Positions 7,949 to 15,655 of a DNA stretch of 44,455 bases are shown in pieces. The stretch is from RGIG5612 sp045599965 (lineage in GTDB: Bacteria > Bacillota > Clostridia > Lachnospirales > Lachnospiraceae). The translations under genes and the position numbers were made by a program. Each line of letters opens with the position of its first letter. The stretch's first letter is position 1. The notes below the pieces were generated by a model, which was not told the DNA's origin, searched no databases, and worked only from the letters and a program-made list of their open reading frames with translations. The stretch is taken from the NCBI GenBank assembly GCA_045599965.1, contig JAZRXA010000027.1, positions 1 through 44,455 on the forward strand, written 5' to 3'.

Positions 7949-8553
7949 TTACTCATCAAATAGTTCAAGATATTCGCTAAATGGTATAGAAGTGTCATCT
8001 ACTTTAGCTGCATCAACGCCGTATTTTGTATGTGGATTTAAACCGATTTTTTTGTGCGTACAGCCTTTCATTCCAAAATAAGGACGATGAAGAATGGTAT
8101 ATCCGGAAAGTTCTAATAACTTATAAGATTGGCTCTTTACAGTTTTTGCATCGATAATATAATTTTTATCATACTCTTCTGAAAGTGGTGGCAATATTCT
8201 TTGGTTAAGTATTTCTGAAAGGCGTTCACAATCGTCATCGGATGCGATGTGATAGTGCATTTTCATTTCTATTTGACTATATAAATCGCCTTGTTTAACC
8301 GCTTCTATATAAAACGGATTTTTTCAATAGTTTCATTAGTTGAATCACGTAAAATTTCAAATAATTCTTCTGCTTCTTTGTAATTCTTAAAACGACTATT
8401 GCAAAAAAATATCTCGAAAAATAATTTTGCAAAATTTGTATCTCTTAATATTTCAAAAACATGATCCTGATTGATGTCATATTATGCGTATAAAGAAAGC
8501 ATAGTTTTAGAGAGCCTTGCTGATTGTTTTCTGTTAGAGAATATATTTAGAAA
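7949..8553 (-). pseudogene. Decayed minus-strand gene of unknown family (stop plus frameshift)
   Basis: The longest intact piece (7949-8266) encodes 105 residues beginning MKMHYHIASDDDCERLSEIL, but coding sense clearly extends upstream. If one T is added to the run of six at 8319-8324 the frame joins to STNETIEKNPFYIEAVKQGD upstream, giving a continuous protein back to an in-frame TAA (plus-strand TTA 8482-8484), beyond which protein-like sequence (NIFSNRKQSARLSKTMLSLY) continues to about 8553. So at least two lesions. The 105-residue piece has no ribosome site. I cannot name the family. It ends 11 bases from the small-RNA candidate, tail to tail. Confidence 0.6.
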
Positions 8554-8759
8554 CTATAATTTCAATTTTTCTTGCAAAAGGAAAGCGTTTCTTATAAAAT
8601 CAATCTATAATCTTTTCGCGCTTCTGCGAAGATTTTCATAATTATTTATAAACTAACACGAATGTGTTATTGCGAATCTAAGGTTTTATATGCCTTTCAG
8701 TTTTTTTTATTAGTAGAGTTTTGATTGGACATTTATAAAAAGCATGGAGAGTGTAATAT
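8554..8759. other. Non-coding gap before the DUF1016 gene
   Basis: AT-rich, no gene seen. It has an imperfect hairpin around 8609-8634 (AATC, TCGC / GCGA, GATT) and a small ACAC/GTGT hairpin near 8658. A promoter for the next gene probably lies at about 8716-8750 but no box is convincing. Confidence 0.4.
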
Positions 8760-9806
8760 ATGACAGAATTAATAAAAACAAATACTGATTATATAGAATG
8801 GATAACAGAAATATCCGAAAGATTTCGACAGTGCCAAATTAAGGCATCAGTAAAAGTTAACGATGAAATGCTTAGATTTTTTTGGTCTTTAGGAAAAGAC
8901 TTAAAAAATAAAAAAGATAAGTATGAATGGGGTAGTCATTTTTATTATCAAGTCAGCAAGGATTTATCAGAGGAATTCCCAAATATTAAGTCTTTTTCAC
9001 AAAGAAATCTTCAATACATGACTCAATTTTATCAATTGTTTCCTAATGCAATAAATGCGCATCAAGTTGGTGCGCAATTAAATGAAGATATTGTATTTTT
9101 CATTCCATGGGGACACATAAAGGTAATTTTGGATAAATGTAGGAATAATAAAGACAAAGCATTATTTTATGTAAGAAAGACGATAGAAAATTATTGGTCG
9201 AGAGCGGTGCTTTTAAATTTTCTTGATACAGACTTATTTGAAAGACAAGGGAATGCCATAAATAATTTTGCAATCACACTTCCTTCAAATAAGAGTGATC
9301 TTGCCCAGGCAATTACGAAAGATCCATATAATTTTGATTTTCTAACCATTAGTGAAAAATATAATGAAAAAGAGTTAAAGGATGCTTTGATGGATAATAT
9401 TGAAAAATTTTTACTCGAATTAGGAAATGGCTTTGCTTTTGTGGGTAGAGAAGTAAGGTTGCCAATTGGAAAAACAGAAGAGTATGTTGATATGTTGTTT
9501 TATAACATTAAATTACACTGCTATGTCGTTGTGGAAGTTAAAATTGAAGAATTTGATGTAAGAGATATGGGACAACTTGGAACATATATGGTTACGATAA
9601 ATCATAATTTAAAAGGTAAGAATGATGAGCCTACATTAGGGTTGATTATATGTAAGTCAAAAGACAATATTAAGGCGCAATATGCGTTGGAATCAAGTAG
9701 CCAACCAATGGGTATTTCTTCATATGACATTAATTCGTTCTTGCCAGAAAACTATAAATCATCTCTTCCTTCTATTGAAGATATTGAGACCGAGTTATCA
9801 AAATAA
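8760..9806 (+). CDS. DUF1016 / YhcG-type PD-(D/E)XK nuclease domain protein
   Basis: A 348-residue protein with the two-part YhcG layout: an N-terminal DUF1016 domain (about residues 10-160; includes RNLQYMTQFYQLFPN and IPWGHIKVILDK) and a C-terminal restriction-endonuclease-like fold (about 190-345). The nuclease motif is visible as VDMLFYN near residue 244, then VVVEVKIEEF near 258, i.e. the D...EVK pattern. These proteins often lie in or near type I restriction and other defence loci and are thought to act on DNA or in recombination; biochemical function is poorly known. Here there is no methylase or specificity gene beside it, only decayed genes upstream. Start ATG 8760 has GGAGAG at 8 bases. 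Terminator at 9861. Confidence 0.88.
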   Translation: MTELIKTNTDYIEWITEISERFRQCQIKASVKVNDEMLRFFWSLGKDLKNKKDKYEWGSHFYYQVSKDLSEEFPNIKSFSQRNLQYMTQFYQLFPNAINAHQVGAQLNEDIVFFIPWGHIKVILDKCRNNKDKALFYVRKTIENYWSRAVLLNFLDTDLFERQGNAINNFAITLPSNKSDLAQAITKDPYNFDFLTISEKYNEKELKDALMDNIEKFLLELGNGFAFVGREVRLPIGKTEEYVDMLFYNIKLHCYVVVEVKIEEFDVRDMGQLGTYMVTINHNLKGKNDEPTLGLIICKSKDNIKAQYALESSSQPMGISSYDINSFLPENYKSSLPSIEDIETELSK

Positions 9807-9860
9807 GATGTTAACAGTACTTTTGAAAATAATATGAGAATTATAAAAAACTTTATGAAA

Positions 9861-9890
9861 GATGCACCAAAACGGGTGCATCTCTTTTTA
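9861..9890 (+). terminator. Intrinsic terminator after the DUF1016 gene
   Basis: GATGCACC (9861-9868) pairs with GGTGCATC (9875-9882), followed by TCTTTTT. Confidence 0.85.
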
Positions 9891-9932
9891 TATAATCCAA
9901 GTATCAAATAAATGATTATGGAGGATGACAAA

Positions 9933-10295
9933 ATGAACAATACAAAATTAAATATTATAAATGATGAATTACTTAAAGTAGTTGCCAACATTATCAACAC
10001 AAAATTATCAAACTGTGAAGAAAAAACAAAAGAAGAATTTTTAAATGCATATATAAATCATGTAGAAAATATTTATTCTTATGAATCTGAGGTAGAAAAG
10101 GAAGTTAAAGCAGAAGATTGCCCAGCTTACAAAGTAAACTTCCATTCTCAAAGAATTCGCAAATTGTTAGAACTTGATGCGCCTGAAGTACTAATTAAAA
10201 ATGAAGCTTATGATCTTTGCGATAGCATGATCAGCGTCCAGTTCGATATTCCTTTGTTAAGTGAAGAAGAAAAAGAAAGAGTTTATTTCACATGA
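9933..10295 (+). CDS. Hypothetical protein, 120 residues
   Basis: Not recognised. ATG 9933 has GGAGG at 8 bases; the upstream ATG 9912 lacks a ribosome site. The protein is acidic, helix-rich and soluble, begins MNNTKLNIINDELLKVVANI, and contains two Cys (CPAYK and LCDSM). No signal peptide or membrane helix. Its TGA stop overlaps the next ATG (ATGA at 10292), so the two unknown genes are coupled and probably cooperate. Confidence 0.7.
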   Translation: MNNTKLNIINDELLKVVANIINTKLSNCEEKTKEEFLNAYINHVENIYSYESEVEKEVKAEDCPAYKVNFHSQRIRKLLELDAPEVLIKNEAYDLCDSMISVQFDIPLLSEEEKERVYFT

Positions 10296-10549
10296 AAGTC
10301 AGCGAAAAAAATCTTAGCGTATCAGAAAAAATAGTGTCAAATTTCTTCAGCTTTGTAAATTATTCTTTGTTATGGATAGAATTAGAACAAATAAAAGATT
10401 TTAACCATGCGATAAAGCCAATGATTGTTGAAGACTTTTTAGAACAGATTGATGAGCAAGAAAAAAATGGTTTATGGAAGCAAAAACTTAAAAGCATAAA
10501 TCGACAGGTATTTGTCATTAAAGCTAAAACAACGGAATGTTTTGTATAA
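10292..10549 (+). CDS. Hypothetical protein, 85 residues
   Basis: Not recognised. It starts at ATG 10292 overlapping the stop of the preceding unknown gene by four bases. The product begins MKVSEKNLSVSEKIVSNFFS and ends KAKTTECFV; it is mixed charged and lacks membrane helices. Only the coupling to the preceding gene suggests it is real. No terminator is obvious before the nrdD promoter region. Confidence 0.55.
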   Translation: MKVSEKNLSVSEKIVSNFFSFVNYSLLWIELEQIKDFNHAIKPMIVEDFLEQIDEQEKNGLWKQKLKSINRQVFVIKAKTTECFV

Positions 10550-10607
10550 ATTTACTAAAAACAGCCATTTTTATTGTATTTTATAACAAAAATCTTCCTT
10601 TTCCAAA

Positions 10608-10623
10608 ACACAAGATATAGTAT
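10608..10623 (+). promoter_or_regulatory. NrdR-like box 1
   Basis: ACACAAGATATAGTAT resembles the 16-bp NrdR box (consensus close to ACACTATATATAGTGT). It lies upstream of the nrdD promoter, and its centre is 41 bp from that of box 2, about four helical turns, as expected for paired NrdR sites. Confidence 0.55.
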
Positions 10624-10648
10624 TTTTTTACAAAATTATTAAAAGTTT

Positions 10649-10664
10649 ACACAATATCTTGACA
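10649..10664 (+). promoter_or_regulatory. NrdR-like box 2, overlapping the nrdD -35
   Basis: ACACAATATCTTGACA resembles an NrdR box and includes the -35 hexamer TTGACA (10659-10664). Binding here would block the promoter, consistent with the repressor role of NrdR. nrdR itself is not in the window. Confidence 0.55.
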
Positions 10665-10686
10665 ACTGAAATATTTTCTATATAAT
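10659..10686 (+). promoter_or_regulatory. Promoter of nrdD
   Basis: TTGACA (10659-10664), 16-bp spacer, TATAAT (10681-10686); about 60 bases before ATG 10749. Confidence 0.8.
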
Positions 10687-10748
10687 CAAAAATGTTCACA
10701 CAAAAATAAAGAAAAATAAAGAAAAAAGAGAAAAATTGGGAGGGGAAT

Positions 10749-13400
10749 ATGTACCGAGTACTAAAACGTGATGGCGCAGAAGTCGATTTTAATATCTCTA
10801 AAATTAGCGCCGCTCTTGCAAAAGCTTTCGATGCATGTGGAAAGCAATATCATCCGTCAGTTATTGATATGCTGGCTCTTCGCGTAATAGCGAATTTCGA
10901 AGAAAAAATTAAAGATGGAGTTATAAGCGTAGAAGATATCCAAGATAGCGCAGAAGAAATTCTTTCTGAAGCTGGGTATGCTGATGTTGCAAAAGCTTAT
11001 ATCCTTTATCGTAGACAACGTGAAAAAGTTCGTAATGTTAAAGCTGCTATGCTTAACTATAAGGACTTAGTTGATGATTATCTTAAAATTAATGACTGGA
11101 GAGTTAAAGAAAACTCAACAGTTACTTATAGTGTTGGTGGTTTAATTCTTTCTAACTCTGGCGCAATTACTGCTAACTATTGGCTTAGTGAAATTTATGA
11201 TAATGAAATCGCAGAAGCTCATAGAAGTGCAGCTATTCATATTCATGATCTTAGCATGCTTACAGGTTATTGTGCAGGTTGGAGCTTGAAACAACTTATC
11301 CAAGAAGGTCTTGGTGGAGTGCCTGGAAAGATTACATCTGCTCCGGCTTCTCACCTTTCTACATTATGTAACCAAATGGTTAACTTCCTTGGTATTATGC
11401 AAAATGAATGGGCTGGCGCTCAAGCTTTCTCTTCATTTGATACTTATCTGGCACCTTTTGTTAAGGTTGATAATCTTACACAAAAAGAAGTTAAACAATG
11501 TATCCAGTCTTTCATTTATGGTGTCAACACTCCTTCTCGTTGGGGAACACAAGCACCTTTTACAAACATCACTTTAGACTGGGTTGTTCCTAAAGACCTT
11601 GCCGCGCTTCCTGCTTTAGTAGGCGGAAAGGAAATGGACTTCACTTATGGTGATTGCCAAGAAGAAATGAATATGGTTAATAAAGCTTTCATCGAAATCA
11701 TGATTGAAGGCGATGCAAACGGAAGAGGATTCCAATATCCTATCCCTACATATTCAATTACTAGAGATTTCAACTGGGGTGAAACTGAAAATAATAAGCT
11801 GCTTTTTGAAATGACAGCTAAGTACGGTACTCCTTATTTCTCAAATTATATAAATTCAGATATGGAACCTTCAGACGTTCGAAGCATGTGCTGTCGTCTT
11901 CGTCTTGACCTTAGAGAACTCCGTAAAAAATCTGGTGGATTCTTTGGTTCTGGCGAATCTACAGGTAGTGTTGGTGTTGTTACAATCAACCTTCCTAGAA
12001 TTGCTTATCTTGCTGAAAACGAACAAGATTTCTATGCTCGTTTAGATAAATTAATGGATATTGCTGCTAGAAGCTTAAAGACAAAACGTACAGTTATTAC
12101 AACACTTCTTGATAATGGCTTATATCCATATACTAAGAGATACTTAGGAACATTTACTAACCACTTCTCAACAATCGGCCTTATCGGTATGAACGAGGTT
12201 GGACTTAATGCTAAATGGTTAGGCGAAGATTTAACTAGTGAAAAGACTCAAGCTTTCGCTGTTGACGTATTAAATCATATGAGAGAACGTCTTAGCGATT
12301 ACCAAGAAGAGTATGGTGATTTATATAACCTTGAAGCGACTCCTGCTGAGTCAACTACATATCGTTTTGCTAAACATGATAAAGAAGAATTCCCAGATAT
12401 CATCACAGCAAACGAAAATGGAACACCTTACTATACAAACTCTTCACACCTTCCAGTTGGCTATACAGAAGATGTATTTTCGGCTTTGGATGTACAAGAT
12501 CAACTTCAAACATTGTATACATCTGGTACAGTTTTCCATGCTTTCTTAGGCGAGAAGCTTCCTGATTGGAAAGCAGCTGCTAACCTTGTTAGAAAGATTG
12601 CTGAGAACTATAAGCTTCCTTATTACACAATGTCACCTACATACTCAATTTGTAGAGAACATGGCTATCTTGTTGGTGAGCAATATGAGTGCCCAATTTG
12701 CGGTGAGAAGACAGAAGTTTACTCTCGTATTACTGGTTACTATCGTCCTGTTCAAAACTGGAATGATGGTAAAACTCAAGAGTTCAAAGACAGAAAAGTT
12801 TATGATATTGAAATTGCTACTACAAAAAATCCTGGAACAGCACTCGCTGAGGAAAAATTAAGAAATATTGCTCCAATCAATATGACTTTAGATTCTGTAG
12901 TATTAGAAAATGCAACTAATGAGCCTGTACAAACTTTCGAGGAATTTGCTGCTGAAAATCAATTATTTGGCACAAGCAACAACTATGAAGATAAAGAATT
13001 AGAAACAACTGAGGCTGAATTAAATGAGTTAGAGTTGAGCGAAAATGAATTAGATGATTTTGCTTCAAACGAGGAGTTAACTCTTGGATTAGGCGAGTTT
13101 GCAGCAACAGACCCAGTTATGGGACCTCAAGACGAAGTTTTAGTTGAAACTTTAGCCGCTGAAAATCTTGCAAGAACAAATCTTTTATTGTTCGCAACAA
13201 AGACATGTCCAAACTGCCGTCAAGCAGAAGCACTTCTTGATGCGGCTGGAATCGCTTACAAAAAGATTCTTGCAGAAGAAAATCCAGATTTGGCTATGCA
13301 GTATGAAATTAGACAAGCTCCAACATTAATTATTGAGGGAGCCCAAGAAGAAAAGAAAGTCGGACTTGGAGAAATAAGAACATATATAAGCCAGGCTTAA
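10749..13400 (+). CDS. nrdD: Class III ribonucleoside-triphosphate reductase with fused redoxin domain
   Basis: Oxygen-sensitive glycyl-radical enzyme that reduces ribonucleotides to deoxyribonucleotides for DNA synthesis. Domains in order: ATP-cone (about 1-95; allosteric dATP switch), the catalytic ten-stranded barrel with GYCAGW and SMCCRLRLD (C381/C382), zinc-site region ending CPIC, and the glycyl-radical motif RITGY (G663). Usually the chain ends shortly after. Here an acidic linker (about 700-800, rich in Glu, Leu, Asn) leads to a thioredoxin/glutaredoxin-like domain with CPNC (C820, C823) and a following QAPTLII cis-Pro-type loop. This suggests a redoxin-dependent, not formate-dependent, enzyme supplied with its own reductant domain. 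thioredoxin reductase is the next gene. GGGAGGGG precedes ATG 10749. The activase may be the protein at 6341. Confidence 0.95.
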   Translation: MYRVLKRDGAEVDFNISKISAALAKAFDACGKQYHPSVIDMLALRVIANFEEKIKDGVISVEDIQDSAEEILSEAGYADVAKAYILYRRQREKVRNVKAAMLNYKDLVDDYLKINDWRVKENSTVTYSVGGLILSNSGAITANYWLSEIYDNEIAEAHRSAAIHIHDLSMLTGYCAGWSLKQLIQEGLGGVPGKITSAPASHLSTLCNQMVNFLGIMQNEWAGAQAFSSFDTYLAPFVKVDNLTQKEVKQCIQSFIYGVNTPSRWGTQAPFTNITLDWVVPKDLAALPALVGGKEMDFTYGDCQEEMNMVNKAFIEIMIEGDANGRGFQYPIPTYSITRDFNWGETENNKLLFEMTAKYGTPYFSNYINSDMEPSDVRSMCCRLRLDLRELRKKSGGFFGSGESTGSVGVVTINLPRIAYLAENEQDFYARLDKLMDIAARSLKTKRTVITTLLDNGLYPYTKRYLGTFTNHFSTIGLIGMNEVGLNAKWLGEDLTSEKTQAFAVDVLNHMRERLSDYQEEYGDLYNLEATPAESTTYRFAKHDKEEFPDIITANENGTPYYTNSSHLPVGYTEDVFSALDVQDQLQTLYTSGTVFHAFLGEKLPDWKAAANLVRKIAENYKLPYYTMSPTYSICREHGYLVGEQYECPICGEKTEVYSRITGYYRPVQNWNDGKTQEFKDRKVYDIEIATTKNPGTALAEEKLRNIAPINMTLDSVVLENATNEPVQTFEEFAAENQLFGTSNNYEDKELETTEAELNELELSENELDDFASNEELTLGLGEFAATDPVMGPQDEVLVETLAAENLARTNLLLFATKTCPNCRQAEALLDAAGIAYKKILAEENPDLAMQYEIRQAPTLIIEGAQEEKKVGLGEIRTYISQA

Positions 13401-13420
13401 TAAAATCAAAATTATTAGAA

Positions 13421-13443
13421 AGGGCCTGCGTCAAACAGGCCCT
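13421..13443 (+). terminator. Hairpin between nrdD and trxB, possible partial terminator
   Basis: AGGGCCTG (13421-13428) pairs with CAGGCCCT (13436-13443), followed by a weak T-rich tract. With no new promoter visible before trxB, it may lower rather than stop readthrough. Confidence 0.65.
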
Positions 13444-13472
13444 TAAATTTTCTTAATAGAGAAGGGGAAAAT

Positions 13473-14393
13473 ATGTACGACGTTATTGTTATCGGCGCCG
13501 GCCCAGCAGGCCTTACAGCAGCACTATATGCTGCTAGAGCAGGGAAAAATGTAAAAGTTTATGAAAAAGAAAATATTGGGGGACAAATTCTTTATTCACC
13601 TTTAGTAGAAAATTATCCAGCTATACCACATATGCCAGGATCATTATTCTCAGAGCAATTATCTGAACAAGTAAGAAACCTTGGCGTTGAAATAAAAATG
13701 ACAGAGGTTACACAAATAGAATATGCAGCTGGTGGATTTATTTTAAAGACTCCTATAGGAGATGAAATTACTAAAACAGTTATTTTAGCCACAGGTGCTG
13801 AACACAAAAAACTTGGTATCTATGGAGAAGACACACTTATAGGTGCAGGAGTTTCTTACTGTGCAGTATGCGATGGCGCATTCTACACAGGCGAAGATGT
13901 TGCTGTAATAGGTGGTGGAGATACAGCACTTCAAGATGCGTTATTCCTTGCATCTACTAGTTCACATGTAACGATTATTCATAGACGAGATGAATTCAGA
14001 GCAGAAGCTTCATTGGTTAAGAAAGCTATGGATAATCCGAAAATTGAAATTATTACGAACCATGTAATCGATAATTTCCTTACTGATAATAACGGATTCC
14101 TTACAGGAATTTATATTAAGGATAAAATAACTGGTCTCGTTCAAGAAATAAATGTAAAGGGTATTTTTGTTGCAATTGGACAAAAGCCTTGCAATGAACC
14201 ATTCGCTAATTTAGTAGAACTTGATGAAAATGGTTATTTCAATTCAGTAGAAGATTCACTTACAAAAACACCAGGACTTTTTGTTGCTGGTGATGCTAGA
14301 AAGAAGAGCGTTCGCCAACTTACTACTGCAGTAAGTGATGGAGCTATTGCCGCTCTTGCAGCATGTAAATATATAGACGCACAAACATTATGA
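13473..14393 (+). CDS. trxB: Thioredoxin reductase family flavoprotein
   Basis: FAD-dependent enzyme that passes electrons from NAD(P)H (or possibly ferredoxin in some clostridia) to a disulfide of thioredoxin or a related redoxin. 306 residues, the usual length. IGAGPAGLTAALYAARAG at the N-terminus binds FAD; the redox-active pair is in YCAVCDG (C130, C133); VIGGGDTALQDA is the second nucleotide-binding motif and LFVAGDAR the C-terminal FAD motif. It follows nrdD by 72 bases, so the fused redoxin of NrdD is a likely partner, an inference from neighbourhood. No separate thioredoxin gene is present in the window. AGAAGGGG precedes ATG. Its stop overlaps the next start (ATGA). Confidence 0.92.
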   Translation: MYDVIVIGAGPAGLTAALYAARAGKNVKVYEKENIGGQILYSPLVENYPAIPHMPGSLFSEQLSEQVRNLGVEIKMTEVTQIEYAAGGFILKTPIGDEITKTVILATGAEHKKLGIYGEDTLIGAGVSYCAVCDGAFYTGEDVAVIGGGDTALQDALFLASTSSHVTIIHRRDEFRAEASLVKKAMDNPKIEIITNHVIDNFLTDNNGFLTGIYIKDKITGLVQEINVKGIFVAIGQKPCNEPFANLVELDENGYFNSVEDSLTKTPGLFVAGDARKKSVRQLTTAVSDGAIAALAACKYIDAQTL

Positions 14394-15157
14394 TTTCAGA
14401 AATAAAAGAAAAAGTTTATTTAGAAGTTAATGGTGAAAAAGTTTTTGGCATCTTAAATGCTCCGGAACATGAAGAAGGAGAAAAGATGCCAATCGTCATA
14501 ATGATGCACGGAATAAAGATGAGTACTGGCCAGTACCCTTATTTCGAGCTTATGAAGATGTTTGGAAAAAGAAAGATTGCGACTTTCAGATTTGATTTTT
14601 ATGGGCATGGAAGAAGTGAAGGAGAATTTGAAAGATATCTTTTATCTAAAGGCGTAGAAGATGCCGAGGCTGCTATTAATTATGTTAAGGGTTTAGATTT
14701 TGTATCGGATATAATGATGCTTGGCCACTCGATGGGTGCTAATATAGCGATAATTAAAGCATCAGAGCATCCAGACATTATTAAACATCTTATTTTACTA
14801 GCACCAGCTACAGTTCTTTATACAATGAAAGAAAGAGGCGTATCTTTTGGAATGAAAATCGATTTTGATAATCTTCCGGATCGCATCGTATATAATGAGG
14901 ACTTTATTCTTAGGAAAGAATATTTTCTTCAACTTAAAAATTATAATTATAATGAGCTTGCAAAAGATTTCCCTGGCAAAGTTTGTATAATTATTGGTGA
15001 GCATGATGAGAGAATTCCTCTTCCTTACGCAGAAGAATTAAATTCTAAATATCCTAATAGCGAGTTAAATGTTATCAAAGACGGAACACATATGCTTAAT
15101 GATTGTGGCGAAGAAGTCGTCTCACTCGCAAAAAAATTCATAGAAAAAATATATTAA
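14390..15157 (+). CDS. Alpha/beta hydrolase (serine hydrolase, S33/esterase-like)
   Basis: Cytoplasmic alpha/beta-hydrolase of 255 residues resembling the cinnamoyl-esterase or Hydrolase_4 group. The nucleophile elbow is GHSMG (about residue 110); the acid residue lies in IIGEHDERIP and the catalytic His in DGTHML. HGIKMSTGQYPYFELM near the start forms the oxyanion-hole region. No signal peptide. It overlaps trxB by four bases and is thus co-translated, but a functional link to redox metabolism is not evident. Substrate unknown. A perfect palindromic terminator follows. Confidence 0.85.
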   Translation: MISEIKEKVYLEVNGEKVFGILNAPEHEEGEKMPIVIMMHGIKMSTGQYPYFELMKMFGKRKIATFRFDFYGHGRSEGEFERYLLSKGVEDAEAAINYVKGLDFVSDIMMLGHSMGANIAIIKASEHPDIIKHLILLAPATVLYTMKERGVSFGMKIDFDNLPDRIVYNEDFILRKEYFLQLKNYNYNELAKDFPGKVCIIIGEHDERIPLPYAEELNSKYPNSELNVIKDGTHMLNDCGEEVVSLAKKFIEKIY

Positions 15158-15160
15158 AAA

Positions 15161-15184
15161 AAGAGCTCACATATGTGAGCTCTT
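15161..15184. terminator. Bidirectional terminator between convergent genes
   Basis: Perfect 24-base palindrome with arms AAGAGCTCACAT and ATGTGAGCTCTT, preceded by A-run and followed by TTAATTTCTT, so it can serve both the hydrolase gene and the minus-strand DUF35 gene. Confidence 0.85.
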
Positions 15185-15197
15185 AATTTCTTAAAAC

Positions 15198-15644
15198 TTA
15201 TTCAGCTTCGATTGGATTATCTAAGTCGAAGATTACAGTGTTGTAATCGTATTCAACTTCGCCTTCAACTACGTGACGAGGAACAATTGTTGCATGAACA
15301 TCAAGTGGAAGAGCTGCTCTAGCAGCTTCTGCTTGTTTCTTTTTAATTCCACGAACCATAACGTTTGCAGCAGGACCTTCTTCTAATTGAACGATTGCTA
15401 AAACGTAAGGTTTAATATCATTCATCTCAGGTTTCATAGTAATAGGTGAAGGAAGTACAAAGTCAATTAATTTTGCCTTTCCACTAATTTCAACCCACTC
15501 CATTTCAGGAGAACCACAAGTATTACAACCTAATACAGGAGGCCATTCGTAAGCACCACACTTTGTGCATTTACGTGCTAAAATTTTGCCATCTGCAAGA
15601 CTTTCATAATATGTTTTTACAACTTTTTCTAATTTAACTCCCAT
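15198..15644 (-). CDS. DUF35 OB-fold / zinc-ribbon protein, thiolase partner
   Basis: Small acyl-CoA-associated protein of the DUF35 family: N-terminal rubredoxin-like zinc ribbon (CTKCGAYEWPPVLGCNTCG, about residues 22-40, four Cys) followed by an OB-fold. 148 residues. Such proteins accompany thiolase-like enzymes and, in archaeal acetoacetyl-CoA thiolase/HMG-CoA synthase and in PhlACB, form a stable complex and help bind CoA. Here it sits 11 bases after the thiolase gene on the same strand, which supports the same arrangement. ATG at 15644 is preceded by AAGGAGG in minus-strand reading. Confidence 0.88.
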   Translation of the reverse strand: MGVKLEKVVKTYYESLADGKILARKCTKCGAYEWPPVLGCNTCGSPEMEWVEISGKAKLIDFVLPSPITMKPEMNDIKPYVLAIVQLEEGPAANVMVRGIKKKQAEAARAALPLDVHATIVPRHVVEGEVEYDYNTVIFDLDNPIEAE

Positions 15645-15655
15645 GGTAAACCTCC

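Noticed and set aside
13401..13472. Separate promoter for trxB
   Set aside because: The gap holds the hairpin and a ribosome site only; no -35/-10 pair could be found.
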